Assembly: GCA_002472145.1 (NCBI GenBank)
Contig: DKRJ01000027.1
Coordinates: forward strand, 1 to 6,477
DNA: 6,477 nt
Direction of reading: 5' to 3'
Source: Clostridiales bacterium UBA7285
GTDB lineage: Bacteria; Bacillota; Clostridia; Peptostreptococcales; Anaerovoracaceae
Numbering within the stretch: position 1 is the stretch's first letter; each line of letters opens with the position of its first letter. Of this stretch, positions 1 to 5,429 are shown in pieces. The translations under genes and the position numbers were made by a program. Under the pieces are notes generated by a model. It was not told the origin of the DNA. It saw only the letters and a list, made by a program, of their open reading frames with translations, and ran no database searches.

Positions 1-6
1 AGGTTT

Positions 7-34
7 TTGTCCGCACCCCCTAATATGGTAAAAT
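7..34 (+). promoter_or_regulatory. Candidate promoter for the small gene at 127
   Basis: A -35-like TTGTCC (7-12) and a -10-like TAAAAT (29-34) are separated by 16 bases. The -10 is preceded by TGG (26-28), giving the extended -10 form TGGTAAAAT seen in many Firmicute promoters. Transcription would start near 40-41, exactly where the 12-bp repeats begin, so the array would form the 5' leader of the message. The -35 matches consensus only in TTG, so the call rests mainly on the extended -10. Confidence 0.45.
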
Positions 35-40
35 CAAAAC

Positions 41-89
41 GATATATGCTTTGATATATGCTTTTAAATATGCGTTTAAATATGCTTTT
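41..89. repeat. Four-copy 12-13 bp AT-rich tandem array
   Basis: Four consecutive units occupy 41-52, 53-65, 66-77 and 78-89, with the forms GATATATGCTTT, GATATATGCTTTT, AAATATGCGTTT and AAATATGCTTTT. The shared core is ATATGC followed by a T-run. Every unit holds an ATG (46, 58, 70, 82), and all four are in the frame of the gene starting at 127; the first is cut off at once by a TGA (ATG CTT TGA). None of these ATGs has a Shine-Dalgarno sequence, so I read the array as leader DNA, not coding sequence. Its function is unknown. Confidence 0.8.
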
Positions 90-111
90 AACTTTCAGAT
101 CCCTTATCTGT

Positions 112-129
112 AAAGGAGGATTACTCGTG
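112..129 (+). promoter_or_regulatory. Ribosome binding site fixing the GTG start at 127
   Basis: AAAGGAGG (112-119) is a near-perfect Shine-Dalgarno sequence, followed by 7 bases and then GTG at 127-129. The upstream in-frame ATGs at 58, 70 and 82 lie in the repeat array and lack such a site. This makes GTG 127 the best start although an ATG would give a longer frame. Confidence 0.75.
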
Positions 130-372
130 ACTCTTTTTGATCGATTTAAGACTTTTGAAAACGTCAGTTTCCGCGAAATATATCGCCACTTTCTGTATAT
201 TGATTGCCGCGAAGCCCTCGAAGAACTTTTTCCTCAGGAACTCGAAGATAATATTTCCGGCATGGCCGCATACTGTTACATCGATCCTGAGCAGGGCATC
301 AGTCCCGCATGGTCAGAAGAAACGATGCGAGCGAATTGCGCGGATTTTCTGATAATAGAATGTGATCATTAG
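127..372 (+). CDS. Small acidic protein of unknown function, 81 aa
   Basis: I do not recognise this protein. It begins at GTG 127 behind a strong AAAGGAGG site and ends at TAG 370-372. It is soluble-looking, with no signal peptide or membrane segment, and is rich in Asp/Glu, ending in LIIECDH. The middle (FREIYRHFLYIDCREALEEL, residues ~15-34) looks helical and alternates aromatic and charged residues. There are four Cys, not arranged as a zinc finger. By hand count the gene has 108 G/C in 246 bases (~44%), visibly lower than the genes that follow, so it may be of different origin. It has its own candidate promoter and no clear terminator after it. The good RBS and start make it a likely real gene; function cannot be inferred from context. 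Confidence 0.6.
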   Translation: MTLFDRFKTFENVSFREIYRHFLYIDCREALEELFPQELEDNISGMAAYCYIDPEQGISPAWSEETMRANCADFLIIECDH

Positions 373-447
373 AACATCATAAGAATATTATGACCACCCA
401 TTGAGGAATAACCAAAAATGCCAAAAAGCGCATATATATGTATCCCG

Positions 448-492
448 CATATACATCATATACGTCATATACATCATATACATCATATACAT
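448..492. repeat. Five-copy 9-bp AT-rich tandem array (CATATACAT)
   Basis: Five head-to-tail copies of CATATACAT occupy 448-456, 457-465, 466-474, 475-483 and 484-492. They are identical except for one A-to-G change in the second copy (CATATACGT). Just upstream is the 10-bp palindrome CATATATATG (431-440). The array ends 46 bases before the ATG of the PPC-domain gene, in its upstream or leader region. On the minus strand it reads as an Asp-Val-Tyr repeat, but in a frame antisense to the PPC gene, so it is treated as non-coding. Perfect 9-bp repeats of this kind can change copy number by slipped-strand replication. Confidence 0.9.
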
Positions 493-538
493 CGAAAATC
501 AAAGCCGAAGCGCTTGATCGGAAAGGACGTGAGAAACC

Positions 539-967
539 ATGGTATATAAAAGATTCGGAAACACTTACGTAGTGCGCGTCGACCGCGGGGAAGAGGTCGT
601 CGAGAAACTTACCGAACTCGTCGAAAAAGAAAATATCCGCCTTGCGCGCGTCGAGGGAATCGGCGCCGCGGATCGTCTGACGGTGGGGCTCTACAGCGTC
701 CCCGAGCAGAAATATTACAGGACGGAATATGAGAAGCCGCTGGAGATCACATCGCTGATCGGGAACGTGACGCGCAAGGACGGCGAGCCTTATCTGCATC
801 TGCACATCACTTGCGCCGACGAGCAGAACCGCGTCATCGGCGGCCACTTGAACGAGGTCAGGATCGGGGCCACTTCGGAGATCTTCGTCACGCTCGTCGA
901 CGGCGAAGTCGGGCGGCGTGTCGACGACATCACCGGGACCGGCCTTAACCTGCTGGATCTCAAATAG
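539..967 (+). CDS. PPC/DUF296-domain protein, 142 aa
   Basis: The protein matches the PPC (plants and prokaryotes conserved, DUF296) fold over nearly its whole length. The N-terminal strand region leads to VEGIGAADRLTVGLY (38-52). The family signature follows: LIGNVTR (73-79), YLHLHITCAD (85-94) and GGHL (101-104). His87, His89 and His103 are the conserved histidines, placed at a putative metal site in prokaryotic members. Plant relatives carry AT-hooks and bind AT-rich DNA; this protein has only the PPC domain, as is usual in bacteria, and its role is poorly known in the family. The length is typical for a stand-alone PPC protein. AAAGGA (522-527) lies 11 bases before the ATG. No gene partner is obvious; the next gene has its own likely promoter. 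The AT-rich 9-bp array upstream invites, but does not prove, autoregulation. Confidence 0.9.
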   Translation: MVYKRFGNTYVVRVDRGEEVVEKLTELVEKENIRLARVEGIGAADRLTVGLYSVPEQKYYRTEYEKPLEITSLIGNVTRKDGEPYLHLHITCADEQNRVIGGHLNEVRIGATSEIFVTLVDGEVGRRVDDITGTGLNLLDLK

Positions 968-989
968 CCTGAGGAGGTTTAGGCCTCGT
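967..989 (+). terminator. Weak hairpin after the PPC gene, possible terminator
   Basis: GCCTGA (967-972) can pair with TTAGGC (979-984), including one G-T wobble, around a 6-base loop. It begins at the last base of the stop codon. The downstream sequence CTCGTATTTATT is only moderately T-rich, so termination would be inefficient at best. An independent promoter candidate follows directly, which fits a transcript boundary here. Confidence 0.25.
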
Positions 990-994
990 ATTTA

Positions 995-1023
995 TTGCCG
1001 CTTCGCCGATTTTGCTTTATACT
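995..1023 (+). promoter_or_regulatory. Candidate promoter for the metallophosphoesterase gene
   Basis: TTGCCG (995-1000) and TATACT (1018-1023) are separated by exactly 17 bases. The -10 matches 5 of 6 consensus bases; the -35 matches the leading TTG. Transcription would start near 1030, leaving a leader of about 37 bases before ATG 1067. The promoter overlaps an upstream in-frame extension of the gene (from 995), which is a further reason to prefer the start at 1067. Confidence 0.5.
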
Positions 1024-1066
1024 GTATTTGGAAAAATATGCATTGCCACGGAACGATGATACGTCC

Positions 1067-1621
1067 ATGAAGATATTTGTTGTAAGCGACACTCACGGCA
1101 GCATCGGGCGCGCCGTCGAGATGTGCGAAAAAATCAGGAATATCGACCTCGTCATCCACTGCGGGGACTACTTTGACGACGCGGAAAAGCTGGAGCGCTT
1201 TCTGCCCGTTCCCGTGACTGCGGTAAAGGGAAACTGCGACGGGTATCCTGTGCATCCATTCGACCAGGCCATAGTCGATACCCCTGCCGGGAAGATACTC
1301 GTAATGCACGGCCATCAGCACGGCATCGCGAGAGACCCCGCCGCGCTTGCGGAAAAGGCGAAGTCCGAAGGCTGCATCGCGGTCTGCTTCGGGCATACGC
1401 ATATCGCGGGGGTCGCGGAACAGGACGGTATCACGCTGATAAACCCGGGGAGCCTGTCCCTGCCCAGAGACGATACGGGCGGATCTGCGGCGGTCATCAC
1501 AGCGGACGAGCATGGATTCTACGCGAACGTGGTGCTTTACGACACGGTCTGCGGGAACTCCGGGAAAAAGCCCAGAGGCGGGTACCTGCGCGGGCTGATA
1601 AACTACAGCGACGGATTTTAG
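1067..1621 (+). CDS. YfcE/MJ0936-family metallophosphoesterase, 184 aa
   Basis: This is a small calcineurin-like phosphodiesterase of the YfcE/MJ0936 type. The two-metal site is complete: Asp8 and His10 (SDTHG), Asp34 (HCGD, 31-34), Asn56 with Asp58 (GNCD), His81 (VMHGH), and His110 and His112 (FGHTH), followed by the usual NPGS (126-129) and LPR (132-134). YfcE homologues hydrolyse phosphodiester model substrates with Mn2+; the physiological substrate is generally unknown. ATG 1067 is chosen because the conserved fold begins at once with MKIFVVSDTHG; an upstream frame from 995 would add 24 unconserved residues overlapping the likely promoter. The Shine-Dalgarno sequence is poor, the weakest in the window apart from murB. 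In many Firmicutes this family sits with rph and an XTP pyrophosphatase gene; here it stands apart. The C-terminal ~30 residues are variable. Confidence 0.9.
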   Translation: MKIFVVSDTHGSIGRAVEMCEKIRNIDLVIHCGDYFDDAEKLERFLPVPVTAVKGNCDGYPVHPFDQAIVDTPAGKILVMHGHQHGIARDPAALAEKAKSEGCIAVCFGHTHIAGVAEQDGITLINPGSLSLPRDDTGGSAAVITADEHGFYANVVLYDTVCGNSGKKPRGGYLRGLINYSDGF

Positions 1622-1637
1622 GCGTGGGAAAGCCGCC

Positions 1638-1773
1638 GGCGCGGAACTCAGGCGGCAGGCGCCGATGCGCCTGAAGCTGGGGCGGACAGGGAACCGCATT
1701 TGGCGCGGAACTCAGGCGGCAGGCGCCGATGCGCCTGAAACCGGGGCGGGCAGGGAACCGCATTTGGCGCGGA
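1638..1773. repeat. 64-bp GC-rich palindromic tandem repeat, 2.1 copies
   Basis: Two 64-bp units (1638-1701 and 1702-1765) differ at three positions only (1676, 1678 and 1686 against their counterparts), and a third begins at 1766 and breaks off after 8 bases. Each unit contains a perfect stem-loop, CAGGCGC-CGAT-GCGCCTG (1656-1673 and 1720-1737), and all three differences lie outside it. TCAGGCG just before the stem can also pair with CGCCTGA, giving an alternative fold. The array fills most of the 179-base gap between the phosphoesterase and the AI-2E gene, ending 27 bases before the latter's ATG. It resembles REP/BIME-like intergenic palindromes in character, but I do not recognise a known family. 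Confidence 0.9.
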
Positions 1774-1800
1774 TATAGCGATGCGAGAGGGAAACACAGT

Positions 1801-3246
1801 ATGAAAGGTGTCCGGAAAAGCAGATATTTCAGGATAGGCGCGACCATTTTCATAGCCGGCGCGCTGCTGATCTTGTTCAGGCAGCTCGTCACGCACTTTG
1901 ACGGATTCAAAGCGGGGCTGTCTGCTTTCAACAGGATAATATCGCCGTTTTTGTTCGGCTTTGTCATCGCGTACCTTCTGACGCCGATCTATAATGCGTT
2001 TGTCCGGATCTTCTACCCGCGCTTTTCGAAGACGAACATGAAAAAGACGACGGCGCTGAACACGTCGAAGGGCATCGCTCTGGCACTCACGCTGATCATC
2101 TTCATCGCGGCTCTCGGGGGGCTGATCGCGGCTATCGTGCCGCAGGCCGCCCGCACGGCGATACAGATCGTCGACACTCTGCCTGATAAATTGAGCCAGT
2201 TGCAGGATTCGTATAACAGCGCGCTCGATAAAATGCAGAATCAGGCGGCGGCGGACCAGATCCGCACCATAATAGACAAGGCGGAGGAGAACTTCATCTC
2301 GTGGCTTACTGACTCGCTGCAGCCTAAGATTATCCAGTACGTGACGCAGGCCTCCAGCGGGCTGCTCGTGACGCTGCGCCAGATCCTGAACTTCTTCATC
2401 GGTATCATCGTCGCGGCGTATTTCCTGCTCGGAAAGGAACGGTTCAAAGCGCAGTGCCGCAAGTTCACGTATTCGGTCACGACAAAGGAAAAGGCGGCGG
2501 ACTTCTTCGATTTCGCCGACTATTCGAACAAAACCTTAAGCGGGTTCATCAGCGGAAAGATCATCGATTCGATCATCATCGGATTTCTCTGCTATTTCCT
2601 GATGATGATCATCAAACTGCCGTACCCGGTACTGATCAGCTCGATCATCGGCGTTACGAATATCATCCCGTTCTTCGGGCCGTTCATCGGCGCGATCCCG
2701 TCGGCGGCGCTGATTTTCCTCGAAAGTCCGCTGAAAGCGCTGTTCTTCATCATAATGATCTTTGCGCTGCAGCAGTTCGACGGGAACATCCTGGGACCGG
2801 CGATCCTCGGCAAATCGACGCGGCTGGCGAGTTTCTGGGTCATGTTCGCGATCCTGGTCGGCGGCGGGCTTTTCGGGTTCACCGGAATGATAATCGGGGT
2901 GCCGCTTTTCGCCATAATCTATCACTACCTCGGGCTCGCGCTGCAGAAGCGCCTGATCAAAAAAGGCCTCGAGCCGGCGACCGAGGAGTATATGGATTTC
3001 GATAAGTATAAGATCGACAGAAAGGACATTTTCGGCGATAAGTACGCCGACGTATCAAAGGAATACCGTGCGGAGGGCGAGGCCGTTCTCCGCGAGAAAG
3101 AGATAGAGGAAGGCCTGATGAGGGAGACTCCTTCCGACTTAGACCACGAGATCGCCGGGGACAACGCCGCGAAAGAGGCGCCTTCCGATCCGGCCCCCGA
3201 TGCCGGCGGCGATTCTGCGGAAGAGGCGGACGGCGCCAAAGAGTAA
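1801..3246 (+). CDS. AI-2E family (PF01594) membrane transporter, 481 aa
   Basis: A multi-pass inner-membrane protein of the AI-2E/TqsA/PerM family. Hydrophobic segments lie near 11-28, 46-64, 91-114, 188-210, 254-272, 277-305, 312-325 and 343-377. A hydrophilic, helical extracytoplasmic domain (~116-185) separates the third and fourth, as usual. Family signatures are GVTNIIPFFGPFIGAIPS (284-301) and LQQFDGNILGPAILGKS (323-339) followed by a glycine-rich LVGGGLFGFTGMIIGVPLF (352-370). Members export the quorum signal AI-2 or act as Na+/H+ antiporters, so the substrate cannot be assigned. Residues ~420-481 form an acidic, Ala/Pro/Asp/Glu-rich tail, probably disordered and cytoplasmic. ATG 1801 follows AGAGG (1786-1790) at 10 bases; a longer frame from 1729 would start inside the repeat hairpin and is rejected. 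No promoter is clear. Confidence 0.92.
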   Translation: MKGVRKSRYFRIGATIFIAGALLILFRQLVTHFDGFKAGLSAFNRIISPFLFGFVIAYLLTPIYNAFVRIFYPRFSKTNMKKTTALNTSKGIALALTLIIFIAALGGLIAAIVPQAARTAIQIVDTLPDKLSQLQDSYNSALDKMQNQAAADQIRTIIDKAEENFISWLTDSLQPKIIQYVTQASSGLLVTLRQILNFFIGIIVAAYFLLGKERFKAQCRKFTYSVTTKEKAADFFDFADYSNKTLSGFISGKIIDSIIIGFLCYFLMMIIKLPYPVLISSIIGVTNIIPFFGPFIGAIPSAALIFLESPLKALFFIIMIFALQQFDGNILGPAILGKSTRLASFWVMFAILVGGGLFGFTGMIIGVPLFAIIYHYLGLALQKRLIKKGLEPATEEYMDFDKYKIDRKDIFGDKYADVSKEYRAEGEAVLREKEIEEGLMRETPSDLDHEIAGDNAAKEAPSDPAPDAGGDSAEEADGAKE

Positions 3247-3268
3247 GACGCTGAATGCGCCGCTCCGG

Positions 3269-3450
3269 GGGCTCTGCCTTGCGCCTCGGGAAAATGCTGC
3301 GGCGCTGCCGTGCCGTCGAAAAGCGTAGCCGGCACCGGAGGGCTCTGCCCCGCGCCTCGGGAAAATGCAGCGGCGCTGCCGTGCCGTCGATAAGCGGAGC
3401 CGGCACCGGGGGGGGTTCTGCCCTGCGCCTCGGGAAAATGCTGCGGCGCT
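3269..3450. repeat. 71-73 bp GC-rich tandem repeat, about 2.5 copies
   Basis: Units run 3269-3339 (71 bp), 3340-3412 (73 bp) and a partial third, 3413-3450. Each begins GGG(C/T)TCTGCC and contains GCGCCTCGGGAAAATGC. Two inverted repeats occur per full unit: GCGCC and GGCGC 15 bases apart (3281-3285 with 3301-3305), and GTGCCG and CGGCAC 14 bases apart (3310-3315 with 3330-3335). Differences between units fall in the spacers, not in these arms. The array fills most of the 214-base gap between the AI-2E gene and murB and stops 10 bases before the murB ATG. It shares no sequence with the 64-bp array at 1638. No known family is recognised. Confidence 0.9.
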
Positions 3451-3460
3451 ATAAGAGAAT

Positions 3461-4330
3461 ATGAAGATAGAGAATAACGTTGACATGTCAAAATACACGA
3501 GTTTCCGGACCGAGGGAACGGCGCGGCGGCTCGTGACGGCCGAAACCGAGGATGAATTGGCGAGTCTCGTCCGCAGCCTGAATGAAAAGGGCGAGAGATA
3601 CGTGTTCCTCGGGAACGGTTCCAATACACTGTTCGCCTGCGATGTGTTCGAAGGCACTGTCGTGATGCTCGGAGAGGCATTCGAAGAGGTCAGCGCCGAT
3701 CGCGAGATCGGCCGGCTGCGCTGCGGGGCGGGATGTCTGCTGGCGCGCGCAGCCCGGGAAGCCTGCAGGGCTTCGCTGACCGGGCTTGAATTTGCCGCCG
3801 GGATCCCGGGCAGTGTGGGCGGCGCGGTCTATATGAACGCCGGAGCCTACGGGGGCGAAATGAAGGATGTCATCGAGAGCGTCAGGCTTCTCGACAGGCG
3901 CGGCTATGTCTATTCAGTCAGCGCCGGCGCGCTGCGGCTCGGCTACCGCACGAGCCGCATCCAGACAAGCGGCGAGATCGTCCTCGCTGCGACGCTTGCC
4001 CTGGAGCGCGGCGAGCAGACGGACATCGAGGCCCGGATGCGGGAGCTCGCCGCGCGGCGCGCCGCTAAGCAGCCCCTTGAATACCCGAGCGCGGGCAGTT
4101 TCTTTAAGAGACCTGAAGGCGGCTTTGCCGGAAAACTGATCGAGGACGCCGGACTTGCCGGCCTTACAGTGGGCGGAGCTCAGGTATCGCCTAAACACTG
4201 CGGATTCATAGTCAACACAGGCGACGCGTCCTGGCAGGACATCCTCGATCTGATGAACCTCGTCAGGAACACCGTGAACCATAAGTCAGGGATCATGCTT
4301 GAACCGGAAGTGCGGATCATTACCGCTTGA
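3461..4330 (+). CDS. murB: UDP-N-acetylenolpyruvoylglucosamine reductase MurB, 289 aa
   Basis: MurB reduces UDP-GlcNAc-enolpyruvate to UDP-N-acetylmuramate with NADPH and FAD, the second committed step of peptidoglycan precursor synthesis in the cytoplasm. The FAD-binding part shows YTSFRTEGTA (12-21), LGNGSNTL (50-57) and AGIPGSVGGAVYMNAGAYGG (113-132). The substrate domain shows GYRTSRI (161-167), the proton-donor serine in PSAGSFFKRP (Ser213), GKLIEDAGL (224-232), GGAQVSPKHCGFIVN (238-252) and the catalytic-glutamate region LEPEVRI (280-286). Its length and the PSAGSFFKRP form fit the shorter type II enzymes of Firmicutes such as Staphylococcus. ATG 3461 has a poor RBS (AAGAGA, very close); ATG 3485 is an alternative, but residues 3-10 still look MurB-like. 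It lies 5' of rapZ, a common Firmicute pairing, though 189 bases of repeats separate them. Confidence 0.96.
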   Translation: MKIENNVDMSKYTSFRTEGTARRLVTAETEDELASLVRSLNEKGERYVFLGNGSNTLFACDVFEGTVVMLGEAFEEVSADREIGRLRCGAGCLLARAAREACRASLTGLEFAAGIPGSVGGAVYMNAGAYGGEMKDVIESVRLLDRRGYVYSVSAGALRLGYRTSRIQTSGEIVLAATLALERGEQTDIEARMRELAARRAAKQPLEYPSAGSFFKRPEGGFAGKLIEDAGLAGLTVGGAQVSPKHCGFIVNTGDASWQDILDLMNLVRNTVNHKSGIMLEPEVRIITA

Positions 4331-4333
4331 GAT

Positions 4334-4460
4334 GCAGCGCGGAGCCCAACCGCAGCACGCCACCGCATAGCGCATTGCGCGATCCGGCGCAGCGCGCCAC
4401 CGCAGCGCGCGATCCCGCGCAGCGCGCCACCGCGGAGCGCAGCGCTCCACCGCAGCGCGA
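4334..4460. repeat. Degenerate GC-rich tandem repeat with a 30-bp unit
   Basis: The clearest copies are 4381-4410 and 4411-4440, both starting GATCC, then (G/C)GCGCAGCGCGCCACCGC, and ending in GCGC; they differ at only a few positions. The CCACCGC core recurs at 4360, 4397, 4427 and 4447, so spacing decays from 37 to 30 to 20 bases and the edges are imperfect. The region is almost wholly built of GCGC and CGCAGCG words, self-complementary in many registers. It fills the front of the 189-base gap between murB and rapZ. A frame from 4327 reads Arg-Asp-Pro-Ala-Gln repeats, but it runs into rapZ out of frame and is not accepted as a gene. Confidence 0.75.
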
Positions 4461-4519
4461 CAGAGCGCCGACGGGCGCAGGCCGCGCGATTTCAATAAAA
4501 ATAAAAGGGGACATAATTC

Positions 4520-5416
4520 ATGAGCGCAACAGAGATCGAAGAAACGAAAACCGAGAACGAAAAGCCCATGGAAGTCATAATCCTGACGGGCCTCTCCGGC
4601 GCGGGCAAAACGAACGCCGGAGACTGGTTCGAGGATAAGGGCTACTACTGCGTCGACAACATGCCGCCGGCCCTGATCATGGACTTCATAAACCTTTCCC
4701 TTCAGTCGAAGACGCCTATCCAGAAGGCCGCCTTTGTCGCCGACGTGCGCGGAGGTGAATTCTTTGACGACCTGAAAGCGTGCATAATCTCCCTGAAAAA
4801 CAACCCTAAGATCGACTGCACAGTAGTCTTCATCGAGGCCAGCGAACGGTCGCTCATCAAGCGCTTCAACGAGACGAGGCGCGCGCACCCGCTGGCGAAC
4901 GGCGGCCCGATCACCCGCGAAGTGATCTCTAAAGAAGCGAACCGCCTGCGCGAGATCCGCGACATGTCAGACTACATCGTCGACACGACAGGCCTGAAAG
5001 TCTCCGAATTCAAGGGTGTCATGGAAAAGATCCTCGGAGGCGGCGGGTCTGATTTTGCCATAAACATCATCTCCTTCGGGTACAAATACGGCATTCCGCC
5101 GGAGGCCGACCTCGTCATCGACGTCAGGTTCATCCCTAACCCGTACTACGTCGCGAGCCTGCGCAAACTCACCGGCCGCAACAAAAAAGTCTCGTCGTAC
5201 GTGATGAAGCAGCCTATCTCCGGCAGATTCATCGAGAGTTTTAAGGGCATGCTCGACATCATCATCCCCGGCTACATCAAAGAGGGCAAATACCATCTGA
5301 ACATCGCCTTCGGATGCACCGGCGGACAGCACAGATCGGTCGCCATAGCGTGCGAGATGGCGGAGGAATTGAGAAACGCGGGATACCGTGTAACCCTTGA
5401 ACATCGCGACAATTGA
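4520..5416 (+). CDS. rapZ: RapZ/YvcJ-family nucleotide-binding protein, 298 aa
   Basis: Full-length RapZ/YvcJ protein. The N-terminal P-loop domain has a Walker A motif GLSGAGKT (24-31), the following CVDNMPP (44-50), FVADVRGGEFF (72-82) and RFNETRRAHPL (115-125). The C-terminal domain has DVRFIPNPYY (201-210), LRKLTGRNKKVSSYV (214-228) and the hallmark GCTGGQHRSV (265-274). In E. coli, RapZ senses glucosamine-6-phosphate and guides RNase E to the sRNA GlmZ; GlmZ is an enterobacterial RNA, so the Firmicute job must differ. Bacillus YvcJ hydrolyses ATP and GTP and affects competence. AAAAGGGG (4503-4510) lies 9 bases before ATG 4520. The first ~16 residues are a polar Glu-rich extension before the fold begins at MEVIILTG; ATG 4568 is a weaker alternative start. 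In many Firmicutes yvcK and whiA follow; here they do not. Confidence 0.95.
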   Translation: MSATEIEETKTENEKPMEVIILTGLSGAGKTNAGDWFEDKGYYCVDNMPPALIMDFINLSLQSKTPIQKAAFVADVRGGEFFDDLKACIISLKNNPKIDCTVVFIEASERSLIKRFNETRRAHPLANGGPITREVISKEANRLREIRDMSDYIVDTTGLKVSEFKGVMEKILGGGGSDFAINIISFGYKYGIPPEADLVIDVRFIPNPYYVASLRKLTGRNKKVSSYVMKQPISGRFIESFKGMLDIIIPGYIKEGKYHLNIAFGCTGGQHRSVAIACEMAEELRNAGYRVTLEHRDN

Positions 5417-5425
5417 TGGTATAAT
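5397..5425 (+). promoter_or_regulatory. Strong sigma-A-type promoter of kce
   Basis: TTGAAC (5397-5402) and a perfect TATAAT (5420-5425) are separated by exactly 17 bases. TGG at 5417-5419 makes an extended -10, TGGTATAAT. The -35 and part of the spacer lie inside the last codons of rapZ, whose stop is 5414-5416. Transcription should start around 5431-5433, giving a leader of about 109 bases. This is the best promoter in the window and shows that kce does not depend on read-through from murB-rapZ. Confidence 0.85.
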
Positions 5426-5429
5426 ATTC

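Noticed and set aside
378..392. CATAA-TTATG hairpin as a terminator of the first gene
   Set aside because: The stem is five A/T-rich pairs with a 5-base loop and no following T-run, too weak to support.
377..847. 156-residue minus-strand frame with an Asp-Val-Tyr repeat
   Set aside because: It is antisense to the well-supported PPC gene, and the repeat is simply the 9-bp array read backwards. No ribosome binding site or family match is visible.
995..1066. Upstream start adding 24 residues to the phosphoesterase
   Set aside because: The extension covers a plausible promoter, and the family's first strand begins directly at ATG 1067.
1729..1800. Upstream start adding 24 residues to the AI-2E protein
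   Set aside because: The ATG lies in the repeat hairpin, the added residues are basic and unconserved in type, and ATG 1801 has a proper AGAGG site.
2925..3680. 251-residue minus-strand frame across the 71-73 bp array
   Set aside because: It is low-complexity sequence from the repeat units plus antisense of the AI-2E gene and murB ends; no start signal or domain is visible.
1638..4460. CRISPR array
   Set aside because: The GC-rich arrays are direct tandem duplications without unique spacers, each of different unit length, and no cas gene is present.
4327..4638. + strand frame with Arg-Asp-Pro-Ala-Gln repeats after murB
   Set aside because: It starts at a TTG overlapping the murB stop, has no ribosome binding site, and runs 119 bases into rapZ in the wrong frame.
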